A stretch of DNA of 64,000 bases. It comes from Bacteroidota bacterium (GTDB lineage Bacteria > Bacteroidota > Bacteroidia > B-17B0 > Aurantibacillaceae). The notes beneath the pieces are model-generated. The model searched no databases. It saw only the letters and a program-made list of their open reading frames with translations, and was not told the DNA's origin. Positions 33,396 to 43,970 of this stretch are shown here, in pieces. Every line of letters starts with the position of its first letter. Positions within the stretch are counted from its first letter, which is position 1. The position numbers and the translations under genes were made by a program. Where the stretch lies: contig JAFDXR010000021.1 of assembly GCA_018267825.1 (NCBI GenBank), forward strand, positions 117,685-181,684, in the 5' to 3' direction.

Positions 33396-36300
33396 ATGAA
33401 ATCATATAGAGGGCTTTTATTCTTTTTATTCCTGTCTTTTTTTTCCATATACCAGTATGGTCAAGGTGCTTTTTCCAAAATTTTCAGTGCCGATTTAAAT
33501 GGAACAATTAACTGTATTTATAATGACACCATCAATAACAGGACATTTATTGGTGGTGGTTTCACTACTGTAAATGGATTCACAAGAAATTATATAGCGT
33601 GCTTTAACAGTACAACAGGGGCTTTGCTTCCATTTGATCCGGGAATAGCAAACGCTTATGGTAATTCGGTGACAGCTATTACATCCATTGGCAATGACGT
33701 TTATTATACTGGTTCCTTTAATACTGTTTCTGGGCAAGCCAGGGCTGGTTTGGCCTGCAGTGATTTCAGTACAAATGCATTGAAAACATGGACTGTAAAT
33801 GTAACAGGTGTTAGCTGTTTAGCTGCACAGGGTAATTTGATTTATTTAGCGGGGTATTTTACATCCGTGAATGGTGTTACAAGAAATGACTTTGCTGCCG
33901 TAAACACTTCTGGGGTTTTGCAGCCATTAAATCCAAATATTAACTCTTTTTTAGGAGGTGTTACAAAAATGTATATTGTAAATAACAATATATATGTATT
34001 GGGAAATGGCATTAGCTCTGTCAATGGCATTGCCAGAAATGGCATAGCAAAATTTGATAAATCATCTGGTGTTGTTAATTCCTGGAATCCCAATATGAAT
34101 GCAGCGCCTAATGACTTTGTCGTATATAAAAATCTGGTATATGCGGTTGGTGATTACACATCAGTTGCCACATCATCAGTAACGGGTTTAGTGGCTCTAG
34201 ATACAATTAGTGGTGCTTTGGTACATAGCTTTCCCAACAGCTCATATACTTATTCAACAACCTGTGCAACAACTATACCTGTCAAAATTTTCAACTGTCT
34301 TGCTGTATTATCAGATACAATTTTTTTCACCGGCCAATTGCAAGGCGGGGGGTATTATTATGAAGTGCTTTCTACAAATATTTCTTTTTCCAGTTTAAAG
34401 CATGACTTTAATTATCTCTGTGCCGGAATATATACACCATATACTTTTCTAAATGCTTATAATTCAAATTTTGCTTATGAATTCCCAATCAAATTTCTGG
34501 CAACAAAGAACATCTTAAGCGTTGATATTGCTACCGAATCCTGTTTCTCATGTCACAATAATTACCAGGGATATTCAAGCAGTCAATATTGGAAAATTTA
34601 CAATTACTGCCTGTTGCCAAAACTACCTACGTCTTTTGCCGTATCAACAAGTACGGTCTGTGCACGAACCTATAGTGTACCTTACTCTATCCCATTAACC
34701 GACTACGTAACATCTTATGCCTGGTCGTATTCCGGTACAGGGGTTACCATTAACGCCAATAACAATAGTGCAACATTAGATTTTGGTCCATCCGCAACTT
34801 CCGGGACATTATCCCTGCAACTTGTTTCTTCATGCGACGCCACGGTTCGTAAAGTCAGCAAGTATATTACTGTAAATCCCCTACCGGTTTTAAATGCCGG
34901 GCCCGATATTACACTGAATTGCGCAAACAATAAAGTAAATACGTTAAATGGCAACGTATCTACCGGTGGAACTACCTATGCATGGAACGGCCCTTTGTCC
35001 TATTACAGTAATATTCTAAATCCTACACTGGTGAATTCTCCTCAGGGGAATTATGTATTATCGTCTACCATTACTGCTACCGGTTGCTCCTGGCGCGACA
35101 CCGCATATGTTACTGTTGATACCATTACACCTTCTTTAACCATGCCGGTACTGAGTACAACAAAACTATCCTGCGGAACACCGGCACTCAACCTGAATGC
35201 AAGCACAGGTACTCCGGGAGCGGTTATTACGTGGACCAACAGCAATAACACAAGCCACAGTAATCCCTGGGGCGTATCGATCAGCTCACCTACTGTACCT
35301 ACAAGTTATACCACATACAGTGTTACAGTGATTAACCCTTCTAATGGCTGTACACGAAGCAACACCCTGGCTCTAACGCTTGATACAATTCATCCGACTA
35401 CCGGACTTTCCGTGACCTCCGGCGCATCTCAAATAAGTTGTATATCGACCACAGCCAGCTTAAGCGGCTCTTCAGGTGTAAGCAAAGCCAAGCTGTACTG
35501 GAATGGTCCGGGACTTGGTGTCAACACCCCTAATCCGGCAACTGCCAATAGTCCGGGCACATATACACTCATGGCACGGGACACGACCAATGGTTGCCAG
35601 TCTTACATAAATTATACTGTTTTAGCCGATACTGCCAAACCTGTTATCAATCCTATTGTAAATCCGAAATACCTGACCTGCGATACCCCTCAGGTTACTT
35701 TAAATGCCACATCACCTTCTGTCAATACAACCTTTGTGTGGCAGCAACCCAGTGGTCCGAATATTCCGAATCCGAGTTTTGTAACCAATGCAGGAGTTTA
35801 CACAGTAGTAGCAACCGATGTTAATAATGGTTGTACCCGGAGTCGTAATATAACTGTCGTTGCCGATACAGCGAAACCTAATCTGACAACGAATGTGGAC
35901 TCTGTGCAACTGTCGTGCAGTGTATTGAGTTATAGCCTGAATGCGAATACCAGTGCATCGCCTGCAACCATTTCTTGGTCGGGCCCGGGAGCATACTCTT
36001 CTGCCAACCCTGCTACAGTTACAACCCAGGGGTTTTATACAGTTCTTATTAAAAACACCTTCAATGGCTGCCTGAATTCCAAACAGGTCAAAATCAGTAT
36101 TGATTCCACGAAACCTTACATTGTTCCATTTACGAATAACTACCAGATCAATTGCTCTGTATCTACAACAACCCTGAACGGCACAACCATTCCTTCCAAT
36201 AAATTTGTTTTATCCTGGACAGGTCCGGCGAGCTTCAGTTCGGGAAATCCCGCTGCTGCTGGTTCTGCAGGCTCCTATACGTTTACAGCGCTCGATACGG

Positions 36301-37349
36301 CTACCGGATGTCAATCGGTGAAATATGTCAATGTCAATTACCTTCCTAATCTCATTGTTCATGCAGGAAACGACACCATCATCTGTTATGGAAGTTCTGC
36401 TCAGTTACAGGCTCAGCCTGTGGGAGGTACGCCGTCATTTACCTATACATGGAGTCATGGGGCTACCGGAACACCGGTGTCTGTTTCTCCGCTTGACACC
36501 ACACACTATATTGTGACCATACAGGATGCTGCAGGCTGCTCGGGCAAGGATACAGTTACAGTGCTTGTACCGGCACCGGTACAGGATTCGGCAAAAACAT
36601 TTTTACCCTGCGATCCGAATTTACCTCTCGGGCAGATCCAGGTGTATGGTTATGGCGGTGTGCAGCCCTATACCTACGCCATTGGAAGCAGTTCGTTTCA
36701 GACATCCAATAATTTTGCAAACCTTGCATTTGGCACGTATACATTACACGTACTTGATAACCTGGGTTGCAGTACAACATCAACGGCTACCATCGACAAC
36801 TCAAGCCTGAGGCCGGAACCCAATTTCCTGGTTACGACCAATATGTTTGCCAGCGACACCTTTGTGGTGGTTGATATCAGTAATCCAAGGCCAGATTCTG
36901 TTCAATGGACCTTCCCGCCGAATTGCCAGGTGATCGATAATTCCAATCCATTTTCGCCGGTTATTGTGAATAGCGATACAGGTTCGTTTGTTATTAATCT
37001 GAAGGCTTTTTTCGGCTCCTGTGAGATGAATAAAAGTAAAACCGTTCACATAGGTTCAATTGATACAACACTTGCCAACAGTACCAATAACAATGGTATA
37101 CAGAATATTATTCTTTATCCGAACCCTAACTCCGGCCAGTTTAATGTGGAGGTAAGCCTTTATAAAAAACAAACTTTCGCCATTCTGATCTACGATGCCA
37201 ATGGTATTGAACAATACAGGCAGACTGTGAATGAAGGAGACTATATTAACCAGGCCATTAATATGACATCCGCAGGTTCCGGATCTTATGTACTTAAGGT
37301 CGTGGCTGAATATGATTCCAAACAGAAACCCTTTATTATTTCCCAATAG
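33396..37349 (+). CDS. T9SS cargo: beta-propeller followed by Ig/SprB-like repeats and a type A sorting domain
   Basis: A 1317-residue secreted protein with the signal peptide GLLFFLFLSFFSIYQYGQG. Residues 30-300 contain about five propeller-like repeats (IGGGFTTVNGFTRN, TGSFNTVSGQAR, AGYFTSVNGVTRN, SSVNGIARNGIAKF). From about 410 there is a PKD-like domain, then about seven Ig-like repeats of 75-85 residues with paired Cys (LSC early, NGC late) joined by DTxxP linkers. A SprB-type repeat (GGVQPYTYAI, then FGTYTLHVLDNLGC) follows. The last 75 residues are a type A sorting domain (LYPNPNSGQFNVEV, then GSYVLKVV). It is the first gene of a long surface-gene run and probably a long adhesin. The propeller half is AT-richer than the Ig half. 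Confidence 0.88.
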   Translation: MKSYRGLLFFLFLSFFSIYQYGQGAFSKIFSADLNGTINCIYNDTINNRTFIGGGFTTVNGFTRNYIACFNSTTGALLPFDPGIANAYGNSVTAITSIGNDVYYTGSFNTVSGQARAGLACSDFSTNALKTWTVNVTGVSCLAAQGNLIYLAGYFTSVNGVTRNDFAAVNTSGVLQPLNPNINSFLGGVTKMYIVNNNIYVLGNGISSVNGIARNGIAKFDKSSGVVNSWNPNMNAAPNDFVVYKNLVYAVGDYTSVATSSVTGLVALDTISGALVHSFPNSSYTYSTTCATTIPVKIFNCLAVLSDTIFFTGQLQGGGYYYEVLSTNISFSSLKHDFNYLCAGIYTPYTFLNAYNSNFAYEFPIKFLATKNILSVDIATESCFSCHNNYQGYSSSQYWKIYNYCLLPKLPTSFAVSTSTVCARTYSVPYSIPLTDYVTSYAWSYSGTGVTINANNNSATLDFGPSATSGTLSLQLVSSCDATVRKVSKYITVNPLPVLNAGPDITLNCANNKVNTLNGNVSTGGTTYAWNGPLSYYSNILNPTLVNSPQGNYVLSSTITATGCSWRDTAYVTVDTITPSLTMPVLSTTKLSCGTPALNLNASTGTPGAVITWTNSNNTSHSNPWGVSISSPTVPTSYTTYSVTVINPSNGCTRSNTLALTLDTIHPTTGLSVTSGASQISCISTTASLSGSSGVSKAKLYWNGPGLGVNTPNPATANSPGTYTLMARDTTNGCQSYINYTVLADTAKPVINPIVNPKYLTCDTPQVTLNATSPSVNTTFVWQQPSGPNIPNPSFVTNAGVYTVVATDVNNGCTRSRNITVVADTAKPNLTTNVDSVQLSCSVLSYSLNANTSASPATISWSGPGAYSSANPATVTTQGFYTVLIKNTFNGCLNSKQVKISIDSTKPYIVPFTNNYQINCSVSTTTLNGTTIPSNKFVLSWTGPASFSSGNPAAAGSAGSYTFTALDTATGCQSVKYVNVNYLPNLIVHAGNDTIICYGSSAQLQAQPVGGTPSFTYTWSHGATGTPVSVSPLDTTHYIVTIQDAAGCSGKDTVTVLVPAPVQDSAKTFLPCDPNLPLGQIQVYGYGGVQPYTYAIGSSSFQTSNNFANLAFGTYTLHVLDNLGCSTTSTATIDNSSLRPEPNFLVTTNMFASDTFVVVDISNPRPDSVQWTFPPNCQVIDNSNPFSPVIVNSDTGSFVINLKAFFGSCEMNKSKTVHIGSIDTTLANSTNNNGIQNIILYPNPNSGQFNVEVSLYKKQTFAILIYDANGIEQYRQTVNEGDYINQAINMTSAGSGSYVLKVVAEYDSKQKPFIISQ

Positions 37350-37366
37350 TGCATGGCGTGAATGGT

Positions 37367-39067
37367 ATGAGAAAGTTTCTTATCGGGATAATAACTTGTT
37401 TTACGGGATTGGCGGGGATTTCACAAAATCTCGATAAAATCGGAAAAAAAGATATGGTTCGTGTGAACGGAGGTCTCAATTTCAATTCGATATTTTATAA
37501 TGCCAATGGTATCGCCTCGCGACGTGATCTGTTTACCTGGTATTTTAATGGTAATGTTACTGTGAGTATCCTGGATGTAAGTCTTCCCTTTAATTACAGC
37601 TATAGCAATAACCAGGGGAAATTTACGCAGCCATTCAATATGACCAATTGTACCCCGACCTATAAATGGATCAAGGCTTACGCCGGTTACAACAGCATGA
37701 CCTTTTCGAACTATACACTTGCCGGTCATATTTTCCTGGGGGGTGGACTTGAACTCACACCTAAAAAATGGAAGATTGCCGCCATGTACGGCCGTCTTAA
37801 AAAAGCGGTACCCTACGATGTTATCAATGAAAGCGATGTAAACATGAGTTACAAACGCATGGGATATGGTGCAAAAGTGGGTTACGAAAATGACCATTTC
37901 GGTGTTAACCTTATTTACTTTACAGCGAAAGACGACATTCATTCCATTCCGTTTATTCCTGCAGTAACGCAAATCACTCCGCAACAGAATACCGCCATCA
38001 GTTTGAACGGAAAAGTAAAGATTGCCAAAGGATGGGCTTTAGAAGGTGAATATGCTTTATCAGGATTAAACAAAAACCTGCTGGCATCGGAAGAAGCGCT
38101 AACCGGTGATAAAAACAAACTTCCTTTTTTATTTTCGGCAAGAGGCAACACCCAGTTTTACAATGCCTATAAAGGCTCGCTGGGTTATACCCATAAACTG
38201 TTTAATGTGGGTCTTAATTATGAACACGTTGACCCGGATTACAAAACACTTGGTGCTTATTTTTTCAATAATGACCTGGAAAATTATACGGTTTCAACCG
38301 GATGGCATTTATTAAATAATAAAATGAATATTGCAACCAATACAGGCTTGCAAAAAAACAATCTGGATAAATCCAAGCTCAGTTCTACCAAACGTTGGGT
38401 TGGGTCTGTAAACGTAACCTATTCGCCGGGTACAAAATGGAATCTGTCGGGTGCTTATTCAAATTTTTCGACATACACCAAAGTGCGACCGGTTTCGGAT
38501 CCCTATTACATAAAAACCGCAGCAGATACACTGAACTTCTACCAGATCACACAAAATGCAAATGCTTCTGTTAACTATAGTTTCGGGAAACATAAAGCAA
38601 AACAAGGCATTATGCTTGCTGCCAATTATCAGACCACTGGCGACAAAACGGGTAATGTTGCCAATGTACCTTCTAACCTTATTAACGGTAACGTTGCATA
38701 TAGCCTGGCCTGGACACCAACCAAAACAACCGGCTCTTTAAGTTTCAATGTCAATCAGAGTCATATTCAACATATTACCAATCTGTATTATGGACCTAAT
38801 CTGAGCATCAGTCAGAATATGGCTAAAAATAAAGTCCGGCTGACTCTTGGAAGTGGTTATAACCAGGTTATTAATAATGGTATTGCAAACAGCAAGGTCA
38901 TTAACAGTCGCTTCAGTATGGCTTTCAATCCGAAACTCAAAAATGAAAAACTGGGAAAGCCTACGATCAGTATGAACTGTATTTATATTAATAAGCTGGC
39001 CACCAGCCAGCAGGTAACACCATTCAACGAATTAACGGCTACGCTTAACCTGGGGTATACCTTTTAG
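37367..39067 (+). CDS. Large outer membrane beta-barrel protein
   Basis: A 566-residue protein with the signal peptide RKFLIGIITCFTGLAGISQ. The rest is a series of amphipathic strands with turn motifs (for example KWKIAAMYGRLKKAVPYD, GYGAKVGYENDHFGVNLIYF, TGSLSFNVNQSHIQ) and a terminal aromatic strand (TATLNLGYTF). This is the pattern of an outer-membrane barrel of perhaps 20 or more strands. No plug, TonB box or enzyme motif is seen. The true start is most likely the ATG at 37367, because the open frame begins with a GTG at 37349 that overlaps the previous stop. Its position between the T9SS cargo and the TANFOR protein suggests a shared pore or anchor for that surface assembly. Confidence 0.8.
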   Translation: MRKFLIGIITCFTGLAGISQNLDKIGKKDMVRVNGGLNFNSIFYNANGIASRRDLFTWYFNGNVTVSILDVSLPFNYSYSNNQGKFTQPFNMTNCTPTYKWIKAYAGYNSMTFSNYTLAGHIFLGGGLELTPKKWKIAAMYGRLKKAVPYDVINESDVNMSYKRMGYGAKVGYENDHFGVNLIYFTAKDDIHSIPFIPAVTQITPQQNTAISLNGKVKIAKGWALEGEYALSGLNKNLLASEEALTGDKNKLPFLFSARGNTQFYNAYKGSLGYTHKLFNVGLNYEHVDPDYKTLGAYFFNNDLENYTVSTGWHLLNNKMNIATNTGLQKNNLDKSKLSSTKRWVGSVNVTYSPGTKWNLSGAYSNFSTYTKVRPVSDPYYIKTAADTLNFYQITQNANASVNYSFGKHKAKQGIMLAANYQTTGDKTGNVANVPSNLINGNVAYSLAWTPTKTTGSLSFNVNQSHIQHITNLYYGPNLSISQNMAKNKVRLTLGSGYNQVINNGIANSKVINSRFSMAFNPKLKNEKLGKPTISMNCIYINKLATSQQVTPFNELTATLNLGYTF

Positions 39068-39082
39068 GCGAAGCTTTATTAT

Positions 39083-41278
39083 ATGAAAAAACTGATTCTC
39101 ATATTTATCACCTTATGTTGTGCAACCAGGCTTGTCCGGGCTCAGAACTATCCTGTGCAACTGACTACACAGCTCACTCCGCCTTTCAGTGGTTATTTAT
39201 CAGATTACTCAACGCCCGGTAATGAAAACCTGAAGCTTCTGATTTACCTGACAGACTTTTCAAATCCTGTGTATGACATTAAACTGAAAGTAAAAGTAGA
39301 GGGCCAGGGCATTACCATACAAAGCAAACCTTTTTATTATTCCACCCCTTTTAGCCTGGTTCCGGGTCAGCCCCTGCAATTGAGCGGCAGTGACCTGGCG
39401 GGTCTCCTGAACTCAAACAATCTTGATTTTTCGGGAATCAGTAAGGCGCAATACGAGCAACGTAAAGTACTTCCTGAAGGTTATTATAAAATTTGTTTTA
39501 CGGCTTATGACAATGCAAATCCTTCTCAGATCAAAGTGAGTAATGAGAGTTGTGCTTTTGGCTGGATGGTTCTCAGTGATCCGCCATTTCTGAATTCTCC
39601 GATCTGCAGCAGTACGGTAACCATTACCAACCCGCAGAATATTATGTTCAGCTGGACACCTATGAATATGGCTTCTCCCAATTCAGCTGCCAATACCGAT
39701 TATGAGTTCAGCCTTTATGAAATCAGGCCCGATGGTCAAAATCCGAATAACATTATCCAGACCCTGCCTCCCGTATTTACCACAACCGTAAATACACCTT
39801 TTTTCAATTATGGCATTACAGAAACACCGCTCATTGCGGGCATGCAATACGTATGGCGCGTGAAAGCCATGGACATTACCGGGCGTGATCTCTTCAAGAA
39901 TAATGGATACAGCCAGATCTGCACATTTTCGTGGGGTACTAAATACGATGGCATGGGGAACCTCGATATTTTCCTGGCAGCTACTCCCCTGACCCACCGG
40001 TCTGCCAAATTTGTTTGGGACACCATCCCCGTATTTACCAGTTACAGGCTGGAGTACCGAAAATCGGGTGGCAACTGGAACTGGGTTCCTTTGACCACGC
40101 CCAATGCCAGGGCCAAGGTTTTTGACCTGGATCCTGATACAGATTACGAAGCCAGGGTACACGGCACAACCAGTGATGGCTATACAGGTAACTGGAGCAA
40201 CCTGGCCACCTTCCACACACCGCCGCCACCAGTCATTAATTGTGAAGACGTATCACCTCCGGCCAGTATGCAGAATTTTCAGCCGCTCACGCATGCTTCC
40301 ATTGGTATGATCTGGCAGATCGGACAGTTCGAAATGACTGTTACCAGTTTGCAGAGCATGCAGAGCGGTAATGGACAGTATTCGGGGCAGGGCCGTGTAT
40401 TACTGCCTTTCGGAGGCCTTGGAATTGCAGGCTCCTTTACGAACGTCACGGTGAATAATAACCAGGTTGTGGTAGCCGGCAGTGTGGAAGCTATTACGAA
40501 GGGGATTGATAAATGGTTATCGCAACACAATGACTACAACCAGTATGTGTATGATGACAGTTATGTTTTCAACGGCTGTATTGACAGTATTTATGTAAAC
40601 GCCAATAACCAGGTTGTAATCACGGCCTGTGACGGGCAAACGACCATTATTCCAAATGATATAAGCGGTGGCTTACTGATTACAGATGCCAATGGCAATC
40701 AATGGGTTGTGAATAGCGATGGTTCGGTAACACCGGTGACAGGAGGTGGTTTATTACCTGCAACAAGTGAGCCTTTGACCGCTGATGAACTGAATATATT
40801 GAAACTGGCGATGGGTATGGTTAAAACGGAAAATACAAGTACTACTGTCAATAACTTAAAGAACACAAGGAATCAAAAACAGCAGGATGCCATTTCAGTA
40901 ACAACCAATGAATTGCAAAGCTTTAATGTTACAAGTCAGGGTAACACTCCAACCGATGATATCTATTCGGCCGGTTCGACAGAAGAAACGGTTTCAACAA
41001 ATAATATCGGGATTCAAAAAAACAAAACCTATAAAGAGGCAGAAGAAAACTATTATGTTGCTGCTATTGCCAATTTATTCTCTAAAGACGATGTTACAGA
41101 CGAACAGCTCAATTTCATTGGAAAATATCTTTATGTTGGTTCAAAAACCTATAAAGAATATGTATCTCAGGAAAAGGCATCCGGCAAAACAAATCAGGTT
41201 ATTGCCACGGCAGTGAAAAGTGATGGTATCATGGAATTAATACGAACTATTGTCAGAAAACGAATGAGACATGATTAA
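39083..41278 (+). CDS. TANFOR-type surface protein with fibronectin III domain
   Basis: A 731-residue exported protein with the signal peptide KKLILIFITLCCATRLVRAQ. The N-terminal part has the features of TANFOR-domain proteins: YPVQLTTQLTPPFSGYLSDY, LLIYLTDFSNPVYDIKLKVK, LPEGYYKICFTAYD, SWTPMNM and AGMQYVWRVKAMD. A fibronectin III domain follows at about residues 308-380 (KFVWDTIPVFTSYRLEYR, DTDYEARVHGT). A beta-rich part follows (about 395-570), then an Asn/Thr/Lys-rich variable C-terminus. I do not see a T9SS sorting domain. The stop overlaps the start of the toxin-like gene by eight bases, so the two are translationally coupled. TANFOR proteins have no established function. Confidence 0.78.
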   Translation: MKKLILIFITLCCATRLVRAQNYPVQLTTQLTPPFSGYLSDYSTPGNENLKLLIYLTDFSNPVYDIKLKVKVEGQGITIQSKPFYYSTPFSLVPGQPLQLSGSDLAGLLNSNNLDFSGISKAQYEQRKVLPEGYYKICFTAYDNANPSQIKVSNESCAFGWMVLSDPPFLNSPICSSTVTITNPQNIMFSWTPMNMASPNSAANTDYEFSLYEIRPDGQNPNNIIQTLPPVFTTTVNTPFFNYGITETPLIAGMQYVWRVKAMDITGRDLFKNNGYSQICTFSWGTKYDGMGNLDIFLAATPLTHRSAKFVWDTIPVFTSYRLEYRKSGGNWNWVPLTTPNARAKVFDLDPDTDYEARVHGTTSDGYTGNWSNLATFHTPPPPVINCEDVSPPASMQNFQPLTHASIGMIWQIGQFEMTVTSLQSMQSGNGQYSGQGRVLLPFGGLGIAGSFTNVTVNNNQVVVAGSVEAITKGIDKWLSQHNDYNQYVYDDSYVFNGCIDSIYVNANNQVVITACDGQTTIIPNDISGGLLITDANGNQWVVNSDGSVTPVTGGGLLPATSEPLTADELNILKLAMGMVKTENTSTTVNNLKNTRNQKQQDAISVTTNELQSFNVTSQGNTPTDDIYSAGSTEETVSTNNIGIQKNKTYKEAEENYYVAAIANLFSKDDVTDEQLNFIGKYLYVGSKTYKEYVSQEKASGKTNQVIATAVKSDGIMELIRTIVRKRMRHD

Positions 41279-43970
41279 GCGAATACTATATATATTACCC
41301 CTCATTATTCTTTTGCTGGTGGGTTATTCGGGGCATGCCAGATCCGAAGCAACTGACTCTTCAAAAATCCAATTGCTTATTGAAGAGGGCATTCAAAAAT
41401 TAAAAGCGCAACAGGCAGAAAACCTGATTCATATTGAGAAGAAAGAATATGATCAGTTAAATTTTATAGTCAGAATAGGCACTGGCAATACTGACAACCT
41501 GATAAGTAACACTATTCCCGGGACATCCTCATTTATATCGGATTCGCAAAAAGAACAGCAATTAAATCAGCGGTTACAGACATTATACACATCCAACCAA
41601 AAACAGTGTTACCTGTTGCTCATCAGTTATTTTGATGTGACCGTAAAGGGAACACCGCCAGACAGCCTCACCATTCATGATGTCTTTACAACGGGGAAGT
41701 TTTATAATGAAAACTCCGACATTCAGGACTGGAAATGGTATCAGAAATATATCACCGAACAGATCTGGAATTCAAGTGCTTTAAACAAAACCGTTCCCTT
41801 CTATTTCATATCACTTGGCAAGTATGTAGGCAGCTTTCACAAAGATCAGTTTCTGAGTTATTATTACTGGCATTTAAAGAAGAATTTACCGGCAAACGCT
41901 TCTGTGCCATCTTATTTCAATGAAACCTATGATTACCTTCTTAACTACTTAAAGAACGGCTCTTTCAAGGATAAAAATTCGGATGAAAAAGCTGAGAAAT
42001 TTGTCGCTGCCTATGAAAACTCCGTAAAGAATGCACCACTCAAGGCGCAGATCATGTCTACATATTCTGCCAGTGATCTGAAAAATATTCTTGCAGGATT
42101 TACCCAGGAGGCTGAATACAATTATCTCACCTTAAATGAACGTCTTCATATTCTGGGTGTATTCGTTAATAGTTATATGCTTGGCAATTGGGGAATATTT
42201 GCAGGAACAGAAACCTTTGCCGTAAAAACAATAAAATACACTCCACCTGCCGATGTAAATGCCTTATTAAATGGACTTGAAGCTGAATCTGTACTGAATA
42301 ATGACGCCAATTATACGGGAGACAAAAGCAATAAAGACGCTTTAATCCGACGACTTATCAGCGGTATTGATGATGGTGTTGGCAGCAATTATGCAGATCT
42401 GATGTCGGGCATAAATTCCATTATTGAAAAAGCGCCTGAATACGATTCCTGGATCGCTGAAATGATGAGCGACGATGAGTACGACAAGCGATTGATGAAC
42501 TGGGGAGAAGGCACTGACAATTATATAAAAGTAAATACGGTCAGCGTTTCTGATAAAGCTATTGTCAGCATTACCCTGGATGAACTCGAAGTTCAACCAT
42601 GTGACACATTAAACAAAGGCGGATCAGATGAAAGGATTGTTTGCTTACCGGGTACCTGGGTGAGTGCAACACCATACACCTTACGTCCGTTCAAACTCAT
42701 ACTTTTCACCAACTACAGTAATCTTGGAGCAATTGATGGAGCTACCCAGGCAGAAAAGGGAACAGCAAAAATTGTCCCTGCCATCTATCTGGTTTACTCC
42801 AAGGATAAGGAATTGAATTACAATATTCAAAAAGGGATCAGTTATACCATTGACGGCTTAAGCCTGGTAAGCGGCGTCGGCACTATTCTTACCGGAAGTT
42901 TCAAAGCATTGAGTTGGGGCAGGAAAGCGTGGCTTATTTATAATACCGGCGTTGCAGCAACCAATCTGTATATCAATGCAACAGATATGGGCAGCGATCC
43001 TGATTTCCAGGATGCTTATCAAATATATACTGCTGTTACCGTCGCAAGTGGCGTTGGGGAGTTGACCTATAACGGGGTTAAGAATTTCTCCAGCTGTGTC
43101 AGATCAACCAAAAATATAATAAACAGTACGACCCAGGCTACAAAACAACAGTACCTGAACCTGATAACAAAAATTGATAATGTTTATGCAAAACTGAAAA
43201 GTGGTACATTAACCATTAGCGCAAAGGGTATGGCTTCGCTCAGAAAAATGAAAGCCTATTCGGAGAAACTGAAACAAAACTGGACAAAACTGTTTAAGGA
43301 GCCTTTGCCGAATATAATAAACAATGGCCCAAGCACCATATTTAATAAAGGACAAATAAATACAATAAATGGATTTTCAGATAACATTAATGCTCTGGCT
43401 GGGCAAAATGGTTTAAATTTAAATACTTTCAAAGTACTTCAGCAAAAGAGGTATGACCCATTAGTCATGTCTCCAACAGAAATGGCTAAAATAGATGCTA
43501 TTAGAAACTCAATTCCTGTACCTGATGGTAACACGATATTACAAAAAGTCATTCCGAAAAGTGATATTTCAAAATACACCTCAGGAGCGTATACTCAAAT
43601 TGGGGGCTTTATTTCAACAGCCAAGGACTCCAAACATTTAAACACATTCGAAGATATCTATTACGGAATGCGATTAGATTATCCTAATACTAAATTCAGC
43701 ATATCTGATGGTAGTTGTGGTGTTATAAGATATAAAACCCCGAACCCTAGTTTAACAGTACCGAAACTACCTGAAACAACTGGTGATTTACCATTTACTG
43801 GTAATGGTTTTACAGGTGGGAATAATGGTACTCTTGGCGTACCAGAATGGAAATCTAATTACCTGACACCTCAAGATGGAGCTGAATTATGGGAAGTTTT
43901 TTCAGATGGTTCTGAGAAACTCAGGGCTACATTTTCATCTGCACAAAATAAGTTTATCCCGGTACAATGA
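41271..43970 (+). CDS. Large exported protein with a polymorphic-toxin-like C-terminus (possible ADP-ribosyltransferase)
   Basis: An 899-residue protein with the signal peptide KRILYILPLIILLLVGYSGHA. Residues 30-500 are helical and polar with no family I recognise. About 505-620 contain a glycine-rich hydrophobic part (SGVGTILTGSFKALSWGRKAW), and about 620-690 a coiled coil. The tail, from about residue 730, reads like an ART-type toxin: PDGNTILQKVIP, GGFISTAKD (STS-like), LPFTGNGFTGG and GVPEWKS, ending AELWEVFSDGSEKLR. Base composition drops toward AT exactly in this tail. The next small gene overlaps the stop by ATGA. Toxin function is inferred; a classical R-S-E triad with ExE is not clearly seen. 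Confidence 0.65.
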   Translation: MIKRILYILPLIILLLVGYSGHARSEATDSSKIQLLIEEGIQKLKAQQAENLIHIEKKEYDQLNFIVRIGTGNTDNLISNTIPGTSSFISDSQKEQQLNQRLQTLYTSNQKQCYLLLISYFDVTVKGTPPDSLTIHDVFTTGKFYNENSDIQDWKWYQKYITEQIWNSSALNKTVPFYFISLGKYVGSFHKDQFLSYYYWHLKKNLPANASVPSYFNETYDYLLNYLKNGSFKDKNSDEKAEKFVAAYENSVKNAPLKAQIMSTYSASDLKNILAGFTQEAEYNYLTLNERLHILGVFVNSYMLGNWGIFAGTETFAVKTIKYTPPADVNALLNGLEAESVLNNDANYTGDKSNKDALIRRLISGIDDGVGSNYADLMSGINSIIEKAPEYDSWIAEMMSDDEYDKRLMNWGEGTDNYIKVNTVSVSDKAIVSITLDELEVQPCDTLNKGGSDERIVCLPGTWVSATPYTLRPFKLILFTNYSNLGAIDGATQAEKGTAKIVPAIYLVYSKDKELNYNIQKGISYTIDGLSLVSGVGTILTGSFKALSWGRKAWLIYNTGVAATNLYINATDMGSDPDFQDAYQIYTAVTVASGVGELTYNGVKNFSSCVRSTKNIINSTTQATKQQYLNLITKIDNVYAKLKSGTLTISAKGMASLRKMKAYSEKLKQNWTKLFKEPLPNIINNGPSTIFNKGQINTINGFSDNINALAGQNGLNLNTFKVLQQKRYDPLVMSPTEMAKIDAIRNSIPVPDGNTILQKVIPKSDISKYTSGAYTQIGGFISTAKDSKHLNTFEDIYYGMRLDYPNTKFSISDGSCGVIRYKTPNPSLTVPKLPETTGDLPFTGNGFTGGNNGTLGVPEWKSNYLTPQDGAELWEVFSDGSEKLRATFSSAQNKFIPVQ

